9,501 nt of DNA, from positions 1-9,501 of the forward strand of contig CANGYC010000073.1 in assembly GCA_947457975.1 (NCBI GenBank). The letters run 5' to 3'. Made by a program: the position numbers and the translations under genes. A model generated the notes under the pieces. The model saw nothing but the letters and a program-made list of their open reading frames with translations. It searched no databases and was not told the origin of the DNA. This DNA is from Comamonadaceae bacterium. GTDB taxonomy: Bacteria; Pseudomonadota; Gammaproteobacteria; Burkholderiales; Burkholderiaceae_C. Shown here piece after piece: positions 7,692-9,501 of this stretch (positions are counted from its first letter, which is position 1; every line of letters starts with the position of its first letter).

Positions 7692-7737
7692 TGAGGTGGC
7701 CAGCCTCATGCAGCCGCCCATGACAGCCGACAGGCTG
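7692..7737. repeat. Two adjacent short inverted repeats
   Basis: TGAGG-(7)-CCTCA occupies 7692-7708 and its loop contains the palindrome TGGCCA. CAGCC-GACA-GGCTG occupies 7724-7737. Both have perfect 5-bp arms, short enough to arise by chance in GC-rich DNA, but they cluster with two longer repeats in the same intergenic region. Confidence 0.35.
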
Positions 7738-7775
7738 CGCCTGCGTGGTCTTTGTCTGGCCCGCGGTAGGCGCCC

Positions 7776-7802
7776 AGCCCAGGGCTTGGTGTGCCAGCAC
7801 AC
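7776..7802. repeat. Inverted repeats AGCCC-A-GGGCT and GTGTGC-CA-GCACAC
   Basis: AGCCCAGGGCT (7776-7786) has 5-bp arms around one base. GTGTGCCAGCACAC (7789-7802) has perfect 6-bp arms with a 2-bp centre. The second is a compact symmetric site of the kind bound by dimeric helix-turn-helix regulators. It lies 114-127 bp upstream of the chosen gspD start. No binding protein can be assigned from sequence alone. Confidence 0.45.
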
Positions 7803-7915
7803 ACAGGCAGCGCACGCCTCTAGGCTCCGCCAAAGTGTGGGTCTTAAGTTCACAGTGCATGGCGGTGGTGCGCCGCACCTTCCATGTCAGCGCCTGTGCG
7901 CCAACTTCGTTTGCC

Positions 7916-9501
7916 ATGACACCATTTCGCATCCTGCGGCCACGCGCTGGCCTGGCGACGGCCTCCGCGGCCCTGTTCTGCCTGCTGGCCACCGTCCCGG
8001 GCCTGCTGCATGCGGCGCCGCCCCAGCCCGCGGCGGCGCGCCGCACCGAGCCTGTGACGCTTCATTTCAACAACGCCGAGATCGAGGCCGTGGCCCGCAC
8101 CCTGGCCACACTCACCGGTCGCAACGTGGTGCTTGATCCGCGTGTCAAGGGCACCTTGAGCCTGAACATCGACCAGGCGGTCTCGCCGCAAGAGGCCTTC
8201 AACCAGTTCGCGGCGCAGCTGCGCCTGCAGGGCTTTGCGGTGGTGCAGGCCGATGGCCTCTACAAGATCGTGCCCGAGGCCGATGCCAAGCTGCAAACCG
8301 CCGGCGTGTCGGCCGGCGCCGTGGCCGGCGGCAGCAACCAGATCGTCACGCAAATCTTTCGTCTGAATCACGAGAACGCCAACAACCTGGTGCCGGTGCT
8401 GCGGCCGCTGATCAGTCCCAACAACAGCCTGAACGTGAACCCGGGCACCAATTCGCTGGTGATCACGGACTACGCCGACAACCTGCGCCGCATCAGCCGC
8501 ATCATCGCTGCCTTGGATGTGGCCAACGCCAGCGACGTGGAGGTGATTCCGCTTCGCCACGCGCTGGCCTCCGAGCTCGCGCCCATGGTGACGCGTTTGT
8601 TGGAGTCCGGTGGCGGCCAGGGCGGCACAGCCCAGGGCGCCGGCCAGGGCGGTGGCGAGTCTTTCCGCACCACGCTGCTGGCCGAGCCGCGCGGCAATGC
8701 GTTGATCCTGCGCGCGGCCAACCCGGCGCGCCTGGCCCTGGTGCGCAGTCTGGTGGACAAGCTGGACCGGCCGGCCCTGTCCAGCGGCGACGACGCCGTG
8801 GGCCACATCCACGTGGTGCACCTGAAGAATGCCGATGCCACGCAGCTGGCGCAGACCTTGCGCGGTGTGTTGGCGGCCGAACCTGCGCTGGCGGCTAGTG
8901 CCGGGGCGGGTGTGGGCACGCCGGTGTCTGCGCAGCCTGGCGCGGCGGGGGCACGGCCGGCCAGCACGGGCGGGCAGATTCAAGCTGACCCGGCCACCAA
9001 CTCGCTGATCATCACCGCGCCCGCACCCCAGTACCGACAGCTGCGCGCCGTCATCGACCGCCTGGACGGGCGGCGTGCGCAGGTGTGGGTGGAGAGCCTG
9101 ATCGCTGAGGTGAACAGCGACAAAGCGGCCGAGTTCGGCATCCAGTGGCAGGGCCCGTTGGGCCGCAACGGCAGCGGCGTGATTGGCCTGCTGGGCACCA
9201 ACTTTGGCACGGCGGGCAACAACATCCTGAACCTGGCCACCCAGGGCCTGGCCGGCACCACGGCCAATGGCGTCGCGCCTGGCACGGGGCTTAATGTGGG
9301 CGCAGCGCAGCGTGTCAACGGCGTGTATGTGCTGGGCTTTCTGGCGCGTGCGCTGGAGCAGACGGGCAGCGGCAACATCCTGTCCACCCCCAACCTGCTG
9401 ACCCTGGACAACGAAGAAGCGCGTATCGTCATTGGCCAGAACGTGCCCTTCGTGACGGGCCGCTACACCAACACCGGCGTGGTGAGCAACGGCGTGGTCA
9501 A
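7916..9501 (+). CDS. gspD: Type II secretion system secretin GspD (3' partial)
   Basis: This is the outer-membrane secretin through which folded exoproteins leave the periplasm. 528 codons are visible and the frame is open at the window edge. Residues 1-33 form a Sec signal peptide (basic MTPFRILRPR, hydrophobic core, cleavage after LLHA). Domain N0 is at about 46-120 (VTLHFNNAEIEAVARTLA), N1 at about 143-201 (ending ISRIIAALD), N2 at about 207-286 and N3 at about 296-384. The secretin core begins near 387 (AQVWVESLIAEVNSDKAAEF) and includes the diagnostic ILSTPNLLTLDNEEARIVIG (488-507). N2 has a Gly/Gln-rich insert (231-248) and N3 an Ala-rich one (320-353), common variable loops. ATG 7916 is preferred because the signal peptide begins there. 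An in-frame ATG at 7859 would add 19 residues, and neither has a clear ribosome binding site. No gspC is seen directly upstream. Type IV pilus PilQ is excluded by the lack of AMIN domains and by the GspD-like N0-N3 order. Confidence 0.95.
   Translation, partial: MTPFRILRPRAGLATASAALFCLLATVPGLLHAAPPQPAAARRTEPVTLHFNNAEIEAVARTLATLTGRNVVLDPRVKGTLSLNIDQAVSPQEAFNQFAAQLRLQGFAVVQADGLYKIVPEADAKLQTAGVSAGAVAGGSNQIVTQIFRLNHENANNLVPVLRPLISPNNSLNVNPGTNSLVITDYADNLRRISRIIAALDVANASDVEVIPLRHALASELAPMVTRLLESGGGQGGTAQGAGQGGGESFRTTLLAEPRGNALILRAANPARLALVRSLVDKLDRPALSSGDDAVGHIHVVHLKNADATQLAQTLRGVLAAEPALAASAGAGVGTPVSAQPGAAGARPASTGGQIQADPATNSLIITAPAPQYRQLRAVIDRLDGRRAQVWVESLIAEVNSDKAAEFGIQWQGPLGRNGSGVIGLLGTNFGTAGNNILNLATQGLAGTTANGVAPGTGLNVGAAQRVNGVYVLGFLARALEQTGSGNILSTPNLLTLDNEEARIVIGQNVPFVTGRYTNTGVVSNGVV
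8615..8652 (+). repeat. In-frame repeat encoding the Gly/Gln loop of GspD
   Basis: GGCCAGGGCGG occurs at 8615-8625 and 8642-8652, a spacing of 27 nt or nine codons. A related copy, GCCCAGGGCGC, lies between them at 8630-8640. It encodes a GQGG...GQGG loop in domain N2. The repeat is in phase with the codons, so expansion or loss in multiples of three would only change loop length. Confidence 0.55.

Larger units (their letters stand above)
7521..7915. other. Divergent intergenic region, palindrome-rich, no gene seen
   Basis: This 395-bp region separates the start of the Crp/Fnr-type gene (- strand) from gspD (+ strand). I see no credible protein: open frames here lack family resemblance and are extensions or shadows of the flanking genes. 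No tRNA-like fold and no good sigma-70 or sigma-54 promoter is recognisable on either strand. Several short perfect inverted repeats lie at 7652-7802 and are listed separately. An imperfect dyad, TGTGG (7836-7840) with TCACA (7850-7854) around a central CTTAAG, lies 61 nt before the chosen gspD start. Its 9-nt spacing does not fit the CRP consensus (6 nt). Confidence 0.6.

Noticed and set aside
7836..7854. Possible CRP site TGTGG...TCACA upstream of gspD
   Set aside because: The half-sites are 9 nt apart rather than 6, and one half deviates from TGTGA, so it does not fit the CRP consensus.
7609..8136. Open frame of 175 codons on the + strand spanning the intergenic region and the start of gspD
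   Set aside because: It is out of frame with gspD, has no recognisable motif and no ribosome binding site, and its second half merely shadows the secretin.
7850..8983. Open frame of 377 codons on the - strand over gspD
   Set aside because: It is antisense to the secretin domains N0-N3, with no family character.
1..9501. CRISPR arrays, insertion sequences, phage genes, tRNA/rRNA, toxin-antitoxin or defence systems
   Set aside because: I looked for regularly spaced repeats, transposase or integrase motifs, terminal inverted repeats and tRNA-like folds and saw none. The window reads as ordinary chromosomal housekeeping and envelope genes.

Overview
The window is high-GC DNA with tightly packed genes. 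It looks like a chromosomal segment from a betaproteobacterium, probably Burkholderiales and possibly Comamonadaceae. That placement rests on base composition, on the style of the proteins (Ala/Arg/Gln-rich efflux subunits, a YafJ-type amidotransferase, a secretin with Ala/Gly-rich inserts) and on general familiarity, not on a search.

Layout. (1) Positions 1-5602, + strand: a three-gene tripartite efflux operon. It holds an outer-membrane channel of the NodT/OMF class (5' end cut by the window edge), a periplasmic adaptor and an RND (HAE-1 type) proton-driven inner-membrane pump. The genes are 17 and 20 nt apart, and together they encode a complete envelope-spanning exporter. No local regulator or substrate clue is visible. 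(2) Positions 5668-6660, - strand, convergent to the pump: a small 4-oxalocrotonate-tautomerase-family gene with a strong ribosome binding site, followed 27 nt later by a YafJ-like class II glutamine amidotransferase gene. (3) Positions 6783-7520, - strand: a Crp/Fnr-superfamily regulator whose ligand pocket has lost the usual cAMP-binding signature. (4) Positions 7521-7915: a 395-bp divergent intergenic region rich in short perfect inverted repeats. (5) Positions 7916-9501, + strand: gspD, the type II secretion outer-membrane secretin. It has a clear signal peptide, N0-N3 domains and the start of the secretin core, and it runs off the right edge.

How the parts fit. The pump operon is self-contained. 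The tautomerase/amidotransferase pair looks co-transcribed, but no shared pathway can be read from the sequence. The regulator and gspD share one upstream region, so the regulator may control itself and/or the secretion genes; this is inference only. I found no mobile element, CRISPR array, tRNA, rRNA or convincing undescribed system. The least explained stretch is the palindrome-rich intergenic region 7521-7915.
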